DNA from: Actinomadura montaniterrae
GTDB taxonomy: Bacteria; Actinomycetota; Actinomycetes; Streptosporangiales; Streptosporangiaceae
DNA: 64,000 bases
Direction of reading: 5' to 3'
Assembly: GCF_008923365.1 (NCBI RefSeq)
Contig: NZ_WBMR01000024.1
Coordinates: 1 to 64,000 of the forward strand
A program made the position numbers and the translations under genes. Below are positions 41,320-53,139 of the stretch, piece by piece (position 1 is the stretch's first letter; every line of letters begins with the position of its first letter). The notes beneath the pieces were generated by a model that worked only from the letters and a program-made list of their open reading frames with translations, was not told where the DNA came from and made no database searches.

Positions 41320-42948
41320 ATGCCCACGACGGCGATGGAGATCATGCAGCGGCTGACCGGCCCCGGCGGCGAGTTCGAACTGCGCGAGGAGGAGGTGCTC
41401 GGCACCCGGCTGCCGGTGTTCGCCGGACGGGCCCGGAGCCTCGGCGAGGTGCTCGCCCGGTCCGCCGCCCTCGGCGACCGCGACTACATCGTCACCGCGG
41501 CCCGGCGGCTGAGCTTCGCCGAGCACGCGGCGCAGGCCGCGTCGCTGGCGAAGGCGCTGCGCGACGAGCACGGCGTGCGGCCCGGCGACCGGGTCGCCAT
41601 CGACGCCGCCAACACCCCGGAATGGATCGTCGCGTTCTGGGGCGCGATCGCGGCGGGCGCCATCGCCGTCGGCTACAACGCCTGGTGGGCGCCCCGCGAG
41701 ATCGAGTACGCCCTCGGCCACACCGAGCCGAAGCTCGTCATCGCCGACGCCAAGCGCGCCGCGCAGATGCCGGCAGGCACCCGCGTGCTGACGGTCGAGG
41801 AGGACGTCCCGGCGCTCGCCGCCCGGTACCCGTCCGCCGGTTTCGACCTGCCGGACGTCGCCGAGGACGACCCCGCGGTCATCCTCTACACCAGCGGCAC
41901 GTCAGGGCGCCCGAAGGGGGCGGTGCACTCGCACCGCAACCTGACCTCGGTGATCGAGTACCACCGGCTGAACGACGCGCTGCTGACCGCGTTCGGCGAC
42001 CCCGCCGACCCCGCGTCCCGCCGCTACCTCCTCGCGCTCCCCCTCTTCCACATCGCCAGCCTGCACAACCTCGCCGTCCCCCGGCTCGCCACCGGCACCG
42101 CCGTCGTCATGCACGAGGGCGCGTTCGACGTCGACAAGGTCCTGCGGCTGATCGAGAAGGAGCGCGTGACGAACTGGGGCGCCGTCCCCACGATGGCGAA
42201 CCGGATGATCGAGCACGGCGACCTGTCCCGCTACGACACGTCGTCGCTCACCGGGTTCGCGCTGGCGTCCGCGCCGTCCTCCCCGGCGTTCAAGGAGAAG
42301 CTGCGCGCCGCGTTCCCGCCCGCCGCGAACGCCCTCGTCGACAGCTACGGCCTCACCGAGACCTGCACCGGCGTCGCCGTCGCGTCCCCCATGGACCTCG
42401 CCGAGGCGCCGGGCACGCTCGGCCGCCCCGTCGCCGGCGTCGCGCTGGAGATCCGCGACGCCGACGGCAAGCCGCTGCCCGAGGGCGAGGAGGGCGAGGT
42501 CTGCGTCCGCAGCGCCTACAACATGCTCGGGTACTGGCGCGACGAGGAGGCCACCGCCCGCGCCATCGGCCCGGACCGCTGGCTGCGCACCGGCGACATC
42601 GGCACGGTCGAGCAGGGCCGCCTCCGCCTCACCGCCCGCCGCTCCGACCTGATCATCCGCGGCGGCGAGAACGTCTACCCGGCCGAGATCGAGAACGCCC
42701 TCGCCGAGTACCCGGGCGTCCGCGAGTGCATCGTCCTCGGCGTCCCGCACCCCGACCTGGGCCAGGAGGTCCTCGCCGTCGTCGTCTTCGGCGGCACCCC
42801 CGCCGCCGAGGCGGACCTGGCCGCGTTCGCCCGCGACCGCCTCGCCTACTTCAAGGTCCCGTCCCGCTGGAAGATCACCACCGACCCCCTCCCCCGCAAC
42901 GCCACCGGCAAGGTCATCCGCCGCGAGGTGGAGAAGGCGCTCGGCTGA
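41320..42948 (+). CDS. Acyl-CoA synthetase (class I adenylate-forming)
   Basis: A 542-residue ligase. [44 protein letters not shown] (A3), [30 protein letters not shown] (A5), RWLRTGDIG (A7), [26 protein letters not shown] (A8) and the Lys in [25 protein letters not shown] precedes ATG 41320; the adjacent TTG at 41317 is not needed. It resembles long-chain or aryl FadD proteins of the steroid clusters without matching a single paralogue. Divergent from the SDR. Confidence 0.82.
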   Translation: MPTTAMEIMQRLTGPGGEFELREEEVLGTRLPVFAGRARSLGEVLARSAALGDRDYIVTAARRLSFAEHAAQAASLAKALRDEHGVRPGDRVAIDAANTPEWIVAFWGAIAAGAIAVGYNAWWAPREIEYALGHTEPKLVIADAKRAAQMPAGTRVLTVEEDVPALAARYPSAGFDLPDVAEDDPAVILYTSGTSGRPKGAVHSHRNLTSVIEYHRLNDALLTAFGDPADPASRRYLLALPLFHIASLHNLAVPRLATGTAVVMHEGAFDVDKVLRLIEKERVTNWGAVPTMANRMIEHGDLSRYDTSSLTGFALASAPSSPAFKEKLRAAFPPAANALVDSYGLTETCTGVAVASPMDLAEAPGTLGRPVAGVALEIRDADGKPLPEGEEGEVCVRSAYNMLGYWRDEEATARAIGPDRWLRTGDIGTVEQGRLRLTARRSDLIIRGGENVYPAEIENALAEYPGVRECIVLGVPHPDLGQEVLAVVVFGGTPAAEADLAAFARDRLAYFKVPSRWKITTDPLPRNATGKVIRREVEKALG

Positions 42949-42955
42949 CCCGGGA

Positions 42956-44383
42956 TCAGGAGCGCCAGGCGGCCACCACGTCCTCCGGCGTCCAGACGAG
43001 GTCGACGCCGTCGCGCGCCTGGACGCCGGACAGGGACACCACCACGAGCCCGGCCGTGGCCGGGTCGAGCCCCGGGACCTGGACGGCCGCGCGCCGCAGC
43101 CCGGCGAGGTCGTGGTCGTCGAAGGGGCCGGCGAGCCACTTGACCGACCCGGCGAACGCGATGCGGCCCGCGACGGGCGCGCGGTCGGCCCCGACCAGGT
43201 CGACCTCGGGATCGAACCGCCGGTTCCACCACCCGCCGACCGCCTCCACCTCCGGCCAGGGCAGGTCCGCGCGCTCGAGGGCCTGCCGCACCAGCGGCTC
43301 GACGGCGCGCCCGCGCCACGAGGTCCAGCGCCGCCGGACGATCCGGAAGCCCGCCTCCGGGCGGCCCCGTCGCGCCTGCTCGTGCGCCGCCCGCAGCGCC
43401 GCCAGGTACAGCCGCAGGTTGCTGTCGGCGATGCGGTAGAGGGCGGGCTTGCCGGGCCGCGCCGACAGCGGCTCGTCCACCGCGATGATCCGCTTCTCCT
43501 CGGTGAGGCGCCGCAGGAGGGGCGAGAGGGTCCCCGACGGGAGCGCGCCGTCGCGGCTGCCGGCGGACGCCGCGATGTTGGCGTGCGTGCGGTCGCCGGA
43601 CCCGACCGCCTCGATGACGCGGCGGGAGACGTCGGGGTTGGGGAACTCGGCGAGCAGCGACGCCTCCGGGACGCCGAACAGCGCCGCCGCGGGGTCGGCG
43701 CACTCCTCCTCGAGGAACTCCAGCGCGGGCGTCCCGTGCGGCCAGGTGCGGACGATCCCGGGCAGCCCGCCCGACACCAGGTGCGCGTCGATGGCGTCCG
43801 CCGCCCCCAGCCCGAGGGCATCGCTCAGGTCCGCCGGGTTCAGCGGGCCGAGGGCCATGGTGTCGGCGCGCCCGTAGAACGGCCGGTCGTAGGCCGTGAG
43901 CCGCTCCATCATGTGCACGTCGCTGCCGAGCAGCAGGAGCAGCACGGGCTTGGACGACAGGAGCCGGTCCCAGCCCGTCTGCAGCGCGCCGTCGAACAGC
44001 GCGTCCTGCTCGGCCAGCCAGGGCAGCTCGTCCAGGACGAGGATGGACGGTGCGTCCGGCAGCACCGAGGCCAGCACCCGGAAGGCGTCCGGCCAGCTGC
44101 CGTTCTGCAGCGTCGGGACGAGTTCGGAGTCCGCCGGCAGCGCCGACTCCCGGACGTCCCGGAGGAAGGCGTCCACCGCCTCGATCGGAGAGGCGCCCTT
44201 GGTGGCGGTGGAGAACACGTACGGCACACCGGCGCGGTCGCAGAACTCCTGGACGAGCCGGGACTTGCCCACCTGCCGCCGCCCGCGCAGCGCGAGCGCC
44301 GCTCCCGTCCCGGTCCTGGCGACCCGTTCCAGCCGCTTGCGCAGGACGGCGAGCTCCGCGTCCCGCCCGATGAACCCCGCCAA
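42956..44383 (-). CDS. Archaeal-type AAA ATPase with C-terminal DUF234 domain
   Basis: A 475-residue protein. FIGRDAELAVLRKRLE leads into the P-loop LRGRRQVGKSRLVQEFCD (Walker A, GxxxxGKS-like), the hydrophobic Walker B is SILVLDELPWLAE and the sensor is LLLLGSDVHMMERL. A winged-helix part follows (IAASAGSRDGALPSGTLSPLLRRLTEEKRI), then the DUF234 nuclease-like domain with YRIADSNLRLYLAALR and RFDPEVDLVGAD (the D-x-D/E..V of a PD-(D/E)XK fold). Cellular role unknown; members are often horizontally transferred. Convergent with the CoA ligase 7 bases away. Confidence 0.85.
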   Translation of the reverse strand: MAGFIGRDAELAVLRKRLERVARTGTGAALALRGRRQVGKSRLVQEFCDRAGVPYVFSTATKGASPIEAVDAFLRDVRESALPADSELVPTLQNGSWPDAFRVLASVLPDAPSILVLDELPWLAEQDALFDGALQTGWDRLLSSKPVLLLLLGSDVHMMERLTAYDRPFYGRADTMALGPLNPADLSDALGLGAADAIDAHLVSGGLPGIVRTWPHGTPALEFLEEECADPAAALFGVPEASLLAEFPNPDVSRRVIEAVGSGDRTHANIAASAGSRDGALPSGTLSPLLRRLTEEKRIIAVDEPLSARPGKPALYRIADSNLRLYLAALRAAHEQARRGRPEAGFRIVRRRWTSWRGRAVEPLVRQALERADLPWPEVEAVGGWWNRRFDPEVDLVGADRAPVAGRIAFAGSVKWLAGPFDDHDLAGLRRAAVQVPGLDPATAGLVVVSLSGVQARDGVDLVWTPEDVVAAWRS

Positions 44384-44394
44384 GGTAGCTCCAC

Positions 44395-44419
44395 TCTACG
44401 TAGATGGCATCTACATAGA
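44395..44419. promoter_or_regulatory. 25-base near-perfect inverted repeat upstream of the AAA/DUF234 gene
   Basis: Arms TCTACGTAGATG and CATCTACATAGA around one G match at 11 of 12 positions. It lies 12 bases before the ATPase start, in the only AT-rich spot nearby. It is a candidate operator, or a structured 5' end if transcription starts upstream. Confidence 0.6.
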
Positions 44420-44453
44420 TTAGCCCAATACCCGCATGAGGACGGGCCGCCGG

Positions 44454-45065
44454 TCAGCGGGGGCGGGGCGGGTACTTGGCGATGAACAGGCCTTCGGCGG
44501 TGACGCAGGGGCGGCCGTTCGCGCTGATGGCGCCGGTGGTGCGGATCTTGCGGCCGTCGACGGAGACCTGGCGGGCGGTGACCGTCAGGGGCTCGAACAG
44601 CGGCGTCAGGTGGTGGTAGCGGAGGGTCAGCTCCGCCGTCATGCCGGACGTGCCGGCCCACCCGTTCGCGACGCCGAGGGTGTGGTCGAGCATGAGCGCG
44701 GAGACGCCGCCGTGGACGCTGGACGGCGGGCCCTGGTAGGGCAGGTCCAGCGTGACGGTGCTCTCGATGGATCCGTCGGGGCGGCCGACGTAGGCGAGCG
44801 GCGGCGCGATCGGGTTCTCCGGGCCGGTCGCCGGGTCGTGGCGGGTGTTGCCGTCGCCGCGCCACATGTTCACCAGGCGGTCGCGCAGGGGCGGGGCCTG
44901 GGCCTCGAGGTCGTCGGCGACGGCGTTGAGCCGGTCGGCGATGTCGGCCATGTCGGCGCCGGAGATGTCCCCGGCCCGGACGAGCGCGCCGATCACCCGG
45001 CGGGCCGCCGCGGCGGCGCCGTCCACGCCGCAGGAGCGGCGGCCGGCCTGCAGGTCCATCGGCAT
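44454..45065 (-). CDS. PaaI/hotdog-family acyl-CoA thioesterase
   Basis: A 203-residue protein. After ~90 residues of helical N-terminus, the hotdog domain reads YQGPPSSVHGGVSALMLDHTLGVANGW (HGG and the catalytic Asp region), LTLRYHHLTPLFEPLTV and KIRTTGAIS. It would release free acids or CoA from dead-end steroid acyl-CoAs, a housekeeping role inferred from context. ATG 45065 shares one base with the FadE34-like stop (TGATG), so it is coupled to it. Confidence 0.82.
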   Translation of the reverse strand: MPMDLQAGRRSCGVDGAAAAARRVIGALVRAGDISGADMADIADRLNAVADDLEAQAPPLRDRLVNMWRGDGNTRHDPATGPENPIAPPLAYVGRPDGSIESTVTLDLPYQGPPSSVHGGVSALMLDHTLGVANGWAGTSGMTAELTLRYHHLTPLFEPLTVTARQVSVDGRKIRTTGAISANGRPCVTAEGLFIAKYPPRPR

Positions 45066-47347
45066 CAGGCCCTCCCGGCGGGCTGCGGGTCGCGGGGCAG
45101 CCCGAGGAGCCGCTCGCCGATGATGTTGAGCTGGACGTCGGTGGTGCCGCCCGCGATCGACATGTTGCGGGAGTTGAGGAACATCCAGGTCGGGTCCCCC
45201 ATGCCGCCGGGGCCCTCGCCGGTGAGCGCGTCCGCGCCGATCCAGTCGACGGCGGTCTCCCACACCTGCTGGATGTGCTCGACGCCGATCAGCTTGCCGA
45301 TGCTGGACTCGGCGCCGGGCTGGCCGCCGGCGAGGGAGCGCAGCGTGGTGCGCAGTCCGAACAGGCTGCTGGACTGGGCGTCGCAGAGGATGCCGCCGAG
45401 GGTGGTGAGGCGCTCGTCGTCGGCGTTCCCGGCGGCGAGTTCGAGGAGGGCCTCGCCGCCGCTGCCGAGGGACGAGTCGTTGGACAGCGAGACGCGCTCG
45501 TTGGCGAGCGTGGTGCGGGCGAGCTTCCAGCCGTCGCCGGGCCCTGCGACGAGCAGGTCGTCGGGGATGAAGACGCCGTCGAGGAACACCTCGTTGAACA
45601 GCTCGTCGCCGGTCAGCTCGCGCAGCGGGCGGATGTCGATCCCGGGCGACGTCATGTCCAGCAGGAAGTAGGACAGGCCCTTGTGCTTGGGGACGGACGG
45701 GTCGGTGCGGGCGAGCAGGATGCCCCAGTCGGCCTGGCGGGCCATGGACGTCCAGACCTTCTGCCCGGTGATCTTCCAACCGCCGTCGGCCTTCTCGGCG
45801 CGGGTGGACAGGGCGGCGAGGTCGGAGCCGGCGCCGGGCTCGGAGAACAGCTGGCACCAGCGGATGTCGCCGCGCAGCGAGGCGGGCAGGAAGCGCTCGT
45901 GCTGGGCGGGCGAGCCGTGCGCGATCAGCGTCGGGACGACCCAGTTGCCGATGATCATGTCGTGGGCGCGCAGGTTGGCGGCGCGCATCTCCTCGGAGAT
46001 GACGAGCTGGGTGACGGCGTCGGCGCCCTTGCCCCAGGGGGCGGGGAGGTGCGGGGCGGTGTAGCCGCGGTCGGCGAGGTAGCGGGTGCGTTCCTTGCCG
46101 GTGAGGGCCTTCGCGGGTTCGAGTTCGGCGCGTATCTCGGCGCGGACGGCCTCGGCCTCGGGCGGCAGGTCGACGCCGAGTTCGCGGCGGACGCCGGCGA
46201 GGGTGAGGGACGCGACGCGGCGCCGCCAGGACGCGGTGGAGCCGAGCAGGACGCGCAGGGTCTGGGTGCGGCGCAGATAGAGGCTCGCGTCGTGCTCCCA
46301 GGTGAAGCCGATGCCGCCGAGGGTCTGGATGCAGTCCTTGGCGGTCTGGAATGCGGCCTGGACGCTGGTGGCGCCGGCGACGGCGGCGGCGAGGGACGCC
46401 TCGCCGGACTTGGCGCCCGATTCGTCCTCGGCACCGGCTTCGTCCTGGGCACCGGCTTCGCCCTGGGCACCGGCTTCGCCCTGGGCACCGGCTTCGCCCT
46501 GGGTGCCGGCTTCGTCCTGGGCGCGGGCGGCGTCCCAGGCGCAGGCGCGGGCCTGCTCGGCGTGGGCGAGCATCCGGGCGCAGCGGTGCTTGACGCCCTG
46601 GAACTGGCCGATGGGGCGGCCGAACTGCTCGCGGACCTTGGCGTACTCGGCGGCGGTGGTGGTCGCCCAGTCGGCGAGGCCGGACGCCTCGGCGGCGAAC
46701 AGCGTGGCGGCGAGGTCGAGGACGTCCTGCGAGTCCAGATTCACAACCGACTCCGCGGGGACGGTTGCGTTCTCCAACCCGACCCTGGCCAGGCGCCGGG
46801 TGAGGTCGTGGCTCGGCAGCGCCTCCACGGTGACGGCGTCGCGCGGCAGGACGACCCACGCCGTCGCGTCGCCGTCGGCGGCGGGCAGGACGAACACGTC
46901 GGCGAGCTGCCCGCCGAGCACCGGCGCGGAGACGCCGGTCAGCGTGACGACGCCGCCGGAGCGCGACAGCGTCAGCCCGCCCGCCTCCAGCCCGACCGCG
47001 CCGAGCGTCGCGCCGGACGCGAGCCCTTCCAGGTGCGCGGAGTGCCCGGCCCGGTGCAGCACCGCGCTCGCGAGGACGGTCGGCAGGAACGGCCCGGGGG
47101 TCATCGCGCGGCCGAGCTCCTCGACCACGACGGCCAGCTCGACCAGCCCGTACCCGGCGCCGCCCGCGTCCTCCGGCAGGTGCAGGCCGAGCAGTCCCTG
47201 CCCGGCGAGGTCGGCCCAGAACTCCGGCGCCTTCTCGGCCCCGGCGTCGACGGCCGCGCGGACGGCGGCCTGCGTCACCTGCCGGGACGTGAAGGCCCGC
47301 ACCGCGTCGCGCAGGTCGCGGTGCTCCTCGGTCAGCCCGATGGTCAT
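45065..47347 (-). CDS. fadE34: Fused two-domain acyl-CoA dehydrogenase, FadE34/ChsE3-like
   Basis: A 760-residue protein with two FadE units. Unit one (~1-370) has HLPEDAGGAGYGLVELAVVVEELG, AEYAKVREQFGRPIGQFQGVKHRCARM and CIQTLGGIGFTWEHDASLYLRR. Unit two (~385-760) has WCQLFSEPGAGSDLAALST, GQKVWTSMARQADWGILLARTDP and the C-terminal SIAGGTTDVQLNIIGERLLGLPR. This single-chain layout is that of FadE34, which desaturates C24-oyl (five-carbon side chain) steroid CoAs, including cholate derivatives. A hexapeptide repeat (46421-46528) enlarges a surface loop of unit one. First of a pair with the thioesterase; fadA5 lies 12 bases upstream. Confidence 0.88.
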   Translation of the reverse strand: MTIGLTEEHRDLRDAVRAFTSRQVTQAAVRAAVDAGAEKAPEFWADLAGQGLLGLHLPEDAGGAGYGLVELAVVVEELGRAMTPGPFLPTVLASAVLHRAGHSAHLEGLASGATLGAVGLEAGGLTLSRSGGVVTLTGVSAPVLGGQLADVFVLPAADGDATAWVVLPRDAVTVEALPSHDLTRRLARVGLENATVPAESVVNLDSQDVLDLAATLFAAEASGLADWATTTAAEYAKVREQFGRPIGQFQGVKHRCARMLAHAEQARACAWDAARAQDEAGTQGEAGAQGEAGAQGEAGAQDEAGAEDESGAKSGEASLAAAVAGATSVQAAFQTAKDCIQTLGGIGFTWEHDASLYLRRTQTLRVLLGSTASWRRRVASLTLAGVRRELGVDLPPEAEAVRAEIRAELEPAKALTGKERTRYLADRGYTAPHLPAPWGKGADAVTQLVISEEMRAANLRAHDMIIGNWVVPTLIAHGSPAQHERFLPASLRGDIRWCQLFSEPGAGSDLAALSTRAEKADGGWKITGQKVWTSMARQADWGILLARTDPSVPKHKGLSYFLLDMTSPGIDIRPLRELTGDELFNEVFLDGVFIPDDLLVAGPGDGWKLARTTLANERVSLSNDSSLGSGGEALLELAAGNADDERLTTLGGILCDAQSSSLFGLRTTLRSLAGGQPGAESSIGKLIGVEHIQQVWETAVDWIGADALTGEGPGGMGDPTWMFLNSRNMSIAGGTTDVQLNIIGERLLGLPRDPQPAGRA
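46421..46528. repeat. In-frame minisatellite, six 18-base units, in fadE34-like gene
   Basis: Units such as TTCGCCCTGGGCACCGGC repeat six times and code for A/T-Q-D/E-E-A-G type hexapeptides (AQGEAG consensus). Three central units are identical, so the array is recent or under conversion. It falls in the helical C-terminal part of the first dehydrogenase unit, between REQFGRP...AWDAARA and SLAAAVAGATS, where a loop can probably tolerate it. Confidence 0.85.
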
Positions 47348-47359
47348 GTGCGTGAGTCC

Positions 47360-50312
<2,953 letters not shown>

Positions 50313-50323
50313 GGCGGCGAGAC

Positions 50324-50337
50324 TAGAATTCGTTCTC
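50324..50337. promoter_or_regulatory. KstR-type box at the fadD19-like start
   Basis: TAGAATTCGTTCTC matches the published KstR pattern TNNAACNNGTTNNA at six of eight fixed positions and is near-palindromic (AGAA...TTCT). It ends 12 bases before ATG 50312 and no ribosome site is visible, so the transcript leader must be very short. A KstR-like gene lies 2.8 kb away. Confidence 0.6.
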
Positions 50338-50427
50338 GTTGCTGGCAAACGCCGTCCCACTCACCGGTCCGCGCTGACCACGAGGACGGGCTGGGCCCGC
50401 TGAGCGGGACCGTCGCCGCAGGCCAAC

Positions 50428-50441
50428 TAGAATACGTACTA
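50428..50441. promoter_or_regulatory. KstR-type box ahead of the Hsd4A-like SDR
   Basis: TAGAATACGTACTA, within CTAGAATACGTACTAG, matches six of eight fixed positions of the KstR pattern. It lies 44 bases before ATG 50485, a usual promoter distance. Together with the box at 50324 it would allow one regulator to control both divergent genes. Confidence 0.58.
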
Positions 50442-50484
50442 GTCTCCGGTCCGGCCGAAACGCACGGACATACCGGGAGCACCG

Positions 50485-51405
50485 ATGAACGCTGACCTCT
50501 CCCTGGCGGGCCGCACCGCCATCGTCACCGGCGCGGGCGCCGGGCTGGGGCGCGCCGAGGCCCTCGCGCTGGCCGCGCAGGGCGCCAACGTCGTCGTCAA
50601 CGACGTGGGCCCGGCCGCCGAGAAGGTCGTCGCCGAGATCACCGGGGCGGGCGGCAGCGCGATCGCGGTCACCGGGGACGTCGGCGACTGGTCCATGGGC
50701 GACACCCTCGTCTCCGCCGCCGTCGACACCTACGGCTCGCTGGACGTGCTGGTCAACAACGCCGGCGTGCTGCGCGACAAGATGCTGTTCAACCTGTCCG
50801 AGCCGGACTGGGACGACGTGATCCACGTCCACCTGAAGGGGCACGCGGCGGTGTCGCGCGCCGCGGCCGTGTACTGGCGGGCGGCGAGCAAGGCCGCGGG
50901 CGGCCCCGTCTACGGCCGCGTGGTCAACACCGCGTCCGAGGCGTTCCTGTTCGGGTCGGCGGGCCAGCCGAACTACTCCGCCGCCAAGGCCGGCATCGTC
51001 GCGCTCACCCTGTCCACGTCCGCCGGGCTCGGCCGCTACGGGGTCCGCGCCAACGCGATCTGCCCGCGCGCGCGCACCTCGATGACCGAGGCGACCTTCG
51101 GCGAGGGCACCTCCCCCGGCGGCCTGGACGCGATGGCGCCCGAGCGCGTCGGCACGTTCGTCGGCTACCTCGCCTCGCCCGCCGCGGAGAAGATCAGCGG
51201 CCAGGTGTTCATCGTGTACGGCGACATGGTCGCGCTGATGGCCGCGCCGACCGTCGAGCAGAAGTTCACCGCCGCGGACGGCGTGTTCTCCGTCGAGGAG
51301 TTCGGCGCGCAGGTCACCCCGTACTTCGCGGAGCGCGACCCGCACCGGACCTACGCCGCCTACAGCGTGGCGAAGCTGGACACCACCGGCACCAACGCCG
51401 GCTGA
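50485..51405 (+). CDS. SDR hydroxyacyl-CoA dehydrogenase, Hsd4A/Rv3502c-like
   Basis: A 306-residue SDR of the MFE-2 type. TGAGAGLGRAEALALAAQGANVVVNDVG (cofactor), NNAGVLRDKMLFNLSEPDWDDVIHVHLKGHAA, AAVYWRAASKAAGG, Tyr/Lys in QPNYSAAKAGI, and GRYGVRANAICPRARTSMTE. This matches the steroid side-chain beta-hydroxyacyl-CoA dehydrogenase group (Hsd4A, Rv3502c). It oxidises the side-chain 3-hydroxyacyl-CoA, or the 17-beta hydroxyl in some relatives. GGGAG precedes ATG. Probably KstR-controlled. Confidence 0.83.
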   Translation: MNADLSLAGRTAIVTGAGAGLGRAEALALAAQGANVVVNDVGPAAEKVVAEITGAGGSAIAVTGDVGDWSMGDTLVSAAVDTYGSLDVLVNNAGVLRDKMLFNLSEPDWDDVIHVHLKGHAAVSRAAAVYWRAASKAAGGPVYGRVVNTASEAFLFGSAGQPNYSAAKAGIVALTLSTSAGLGRYGVRANAICPRARTSMTEATFGEGTSPGGLDAMAPERVGTFVGYLASPAAEKISGQVFIVYGDMVALMAAPTVEQKFTAADGVFSVEEFGAQVTPYFAERDPHRTYAAYSVAKLDTTGTNAG

Positions 51406-51417
51406 CCCCGCGGACGC

Positions 51418-51454
51418 CCGAAGGCCGCCCCCGGCGCGGAGGGGCGGCCTTCGG
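51418..51454. terminator. Bidirectional terminator hairpin
   Basis: CCGAAGGCCGCCCC and GGGGCGGCCTTCGG form a perfect 14-base stem with a 9-base loop. A GACG/CGTC extension lies one bulge away. Located in the 93-base gap between convergent SDR genes. Confidence 0.75.
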
Positions 51455-51498
51455 CGTCTGCCGGTCACACGACCGTACAGCTCGGAAGACGGTACAGG

Positions 51499-52275
51499 TC
51501 AGAAGACGGACGGGCCCCGGAGGGTCGCCTCGGCGCCGCCGTCCACGTAGATGACCTGGCCCGCCATGTGCGAGTTCGCGGGCGATACCAGCCAGGCCAG
51601 CGCCTCGGCGATGACGATCGCGTCGGCGTAGCCGTTCAGCGGCATCGGCACCGCCTCGTTCATGATCTTGAACATCTTCTCGTCCTCGAACAGCGGCGCG
51701 CTCATCGGGGTCCGGACGACGCCGGGCGCGACCGCGTTCAGCGGGATCCCGGCGCCCGCCCACTCCGGCGTCACCGACACGCGCCGCAGCCACTGCGCGA
51801 GCGCCGACTTCGACGACGGGTAGAGCCGGTTGCCCTGCTTCGCCGCCAGCACCCGGTCCGCCGCCGCGAGCGCGGCGGGCTCGTCGCCCTCCAGGCAGGC
51901 GCGCAGCACCGCGTCGTCCACCGGCTGCGTCCCGGAGATCGAGCCGACCACCGCGGCGCGCGGCGCCTCCGCCTCGGCGAGCGCCGGGCGCAGCCCGTCC
52001 AGCAGCGCGACCGCGCCGAAGTAGTTGACCTGGACGGTCAGCGGCGTCGGGCCGGTCACCCCGGCGCAGGCGACGGCGCCGTCGAGCGCGCCGCCGGAGC
52101 GTTCCAGCACCTCCGCGACGGCCTGCATCCGGCCCTCGGCCGTGCTCAGGTCGGCGCACACCTCGGCGTCGCGCAGATCGACCCCGACGACCTCGTCGCC
52201 CTGCTTGCGCAGCAGCTCCGCCAGCGTCTTCCCGATGCCGGAGGCCGACCCGCTCACGGCGATGGTGCGTCCCAT
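51499..52275 (-). CDS. 3-alpha-hydroxysteroid dehydrogenase/carbonyl reductase-like SDR
   Basis: A 258-residue SDR. The opening AVSGSASGIGKTLAELLRKQGDEVVGVDLRDAEVCADLSTAEGR with MQAVAEVL is very close to the 3-alpha-HSD of Comamonas testosteroni as I remember it. VNYFGAVALLDGLRPAL, Tyr/Lys in NRLYPSSKSALA, and the end GAEATLRGPSVF fit as well. That enzyme interconverts 3-alpha-hydroxy and 3-keto steroids, the entry step for bile acids and androsterone. AAAGGAAG precedes ATG 52275. It lies directly downstream of another SDR. Confidence 0.82.
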   Translation of the reverse strand: MGRTIAVSGSASGIGKTLAELLRKQGDEVVGVDLRDAEVCADLSTAEGRMQAVAEVLERSGGALDGAVACAGVTGPTPLTVQVNYFGAVALLDGLRPALAEAEAPRAAVVGSISGTQPVDDAVLRACLEGDEPAALAAADRVLAAKQGNRLYPSSKSALAQWLRRVSVTPEWAGAGIPLNAVAPGVVRTPMSAPLFEDEKMFKIMNEAVPMPLNGYADAIVIAEALAWLVSPANSHMAGQVIYVDGGAEATLRGPSVF

Positions 52276-52331
52276 GTACGTCTTCCTTTCGATGTCCCGG
52301 ACGAGGGCCGCGAGGCCGGACGTGCCGGGGG

Positions 52332-53078
52332 CTACAGGTGCGAGCCGCCGTCGACGCGCAGCTCGGCGCCGGTCAGGTAGCCGGCGTCGGACGACCCGGC
52401 GAACGCGATGACGGACGCGATCTGCGCGGGATCGGCGACCCCGAACGGCGCCACGATCCGCGCGAAGTAGCTGAGGTCGGTCCCCTTGGGGAACATGTCG
52501 GCCCTGGTCAGCGGGGTGTCGACGGTTCCGGGGGAGATCGGCACGACGCGGATGCGGCGCGCGGACAGCTCGGCCGCGAGGCTCAGCGAGAACGCCAGCA
52601 CGGCGCCCTTGGACGCCGAGTAGGCCGTCATGTACGGGTTGCCCTGCGTCGCCGACAGCGACGAGGTGGTGATGATGACGCCGGTGCCGTCCGGGAGGTG
52701 CTTGAGGGCCTCCCGGCAGAACAGCGCGGTGCCGACGAGGTTCACGTTGAAGATCCACGTCAGGTCGGCGACCGACAGCGTCCCGATCGGGGTGGTCTTG
52801 TGCACGCCCGCGACGTTGACGAGGACGTCGATGCCGCCGAGCGTGTCCGCGGCGTCGGCGACCGCGGCGATCACGGCGGGCTCGTCGGTGACGTCGGCGA
52901 CGCGCGTGGCGACCGTCCCCGGGCCGGGGGCGCCGGCGGCGGTCTCGGCGAGCCCGTCCGCGGACCGGTCCACGGCGTAGACCGCGGCGCCCTCGGCGGC
53001 GAGCCGGTGCGCGGTGGCCCGTCCGATGCCCGACGCGGCCCCGGTGAGGAGCACTTTCACGCCGTCGTAGCGATTCAT
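52332..53078 (-). CDS. SDR-family oxidoreductase, probable hydroxysteroid dehydrogenase
   Basis: A 248-residue classical SDR. TGAASGIGRATAHRLAAEGAAVYAVDRS (Asp after the second strand suggests NAD), VNVAGVHKTTP, Ser/Tyr/Lys in TTSSLSATQGNPYMTAYSASKGA, and RVDGGSHL at the C-terminus. Same strand and 56 bases upstream of the 3-alpha-HSD-like gene, 61 bases from kstR. Position suggests a 3-, 7- or 12-hydroxysteroid dehydrogenase; that is inference. Confidence 0.8.
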   Translation of the reverse strand: MNRYDGVKVLLTGAASGIGRATAHRLAAEGAAVYAVDRSADGLAETAAGAPGPGTVATRVADVTDEPAVIAAVADAADTLGGIDVLVNVAGVHKTTPIGTLSVADLTWIFNVNLVGTALFCREALKHLPDGTGVIITTSSLSATQGNPYMTAYSASKGAVLAFSLSLAAELSARRIRVVPISPGTVDTPLTRADMFPKGTDLSYFARIVAPFGVADPAQIASVIAFAGSSDAGYLTGAELRVDGGSHL

Positions 53079-53139
53079 GCCGGAACGCTAACCGCGGCCC
53101 GGTACGCCCCGCCGGGACGATCCCGATGAACGGGAGCGC

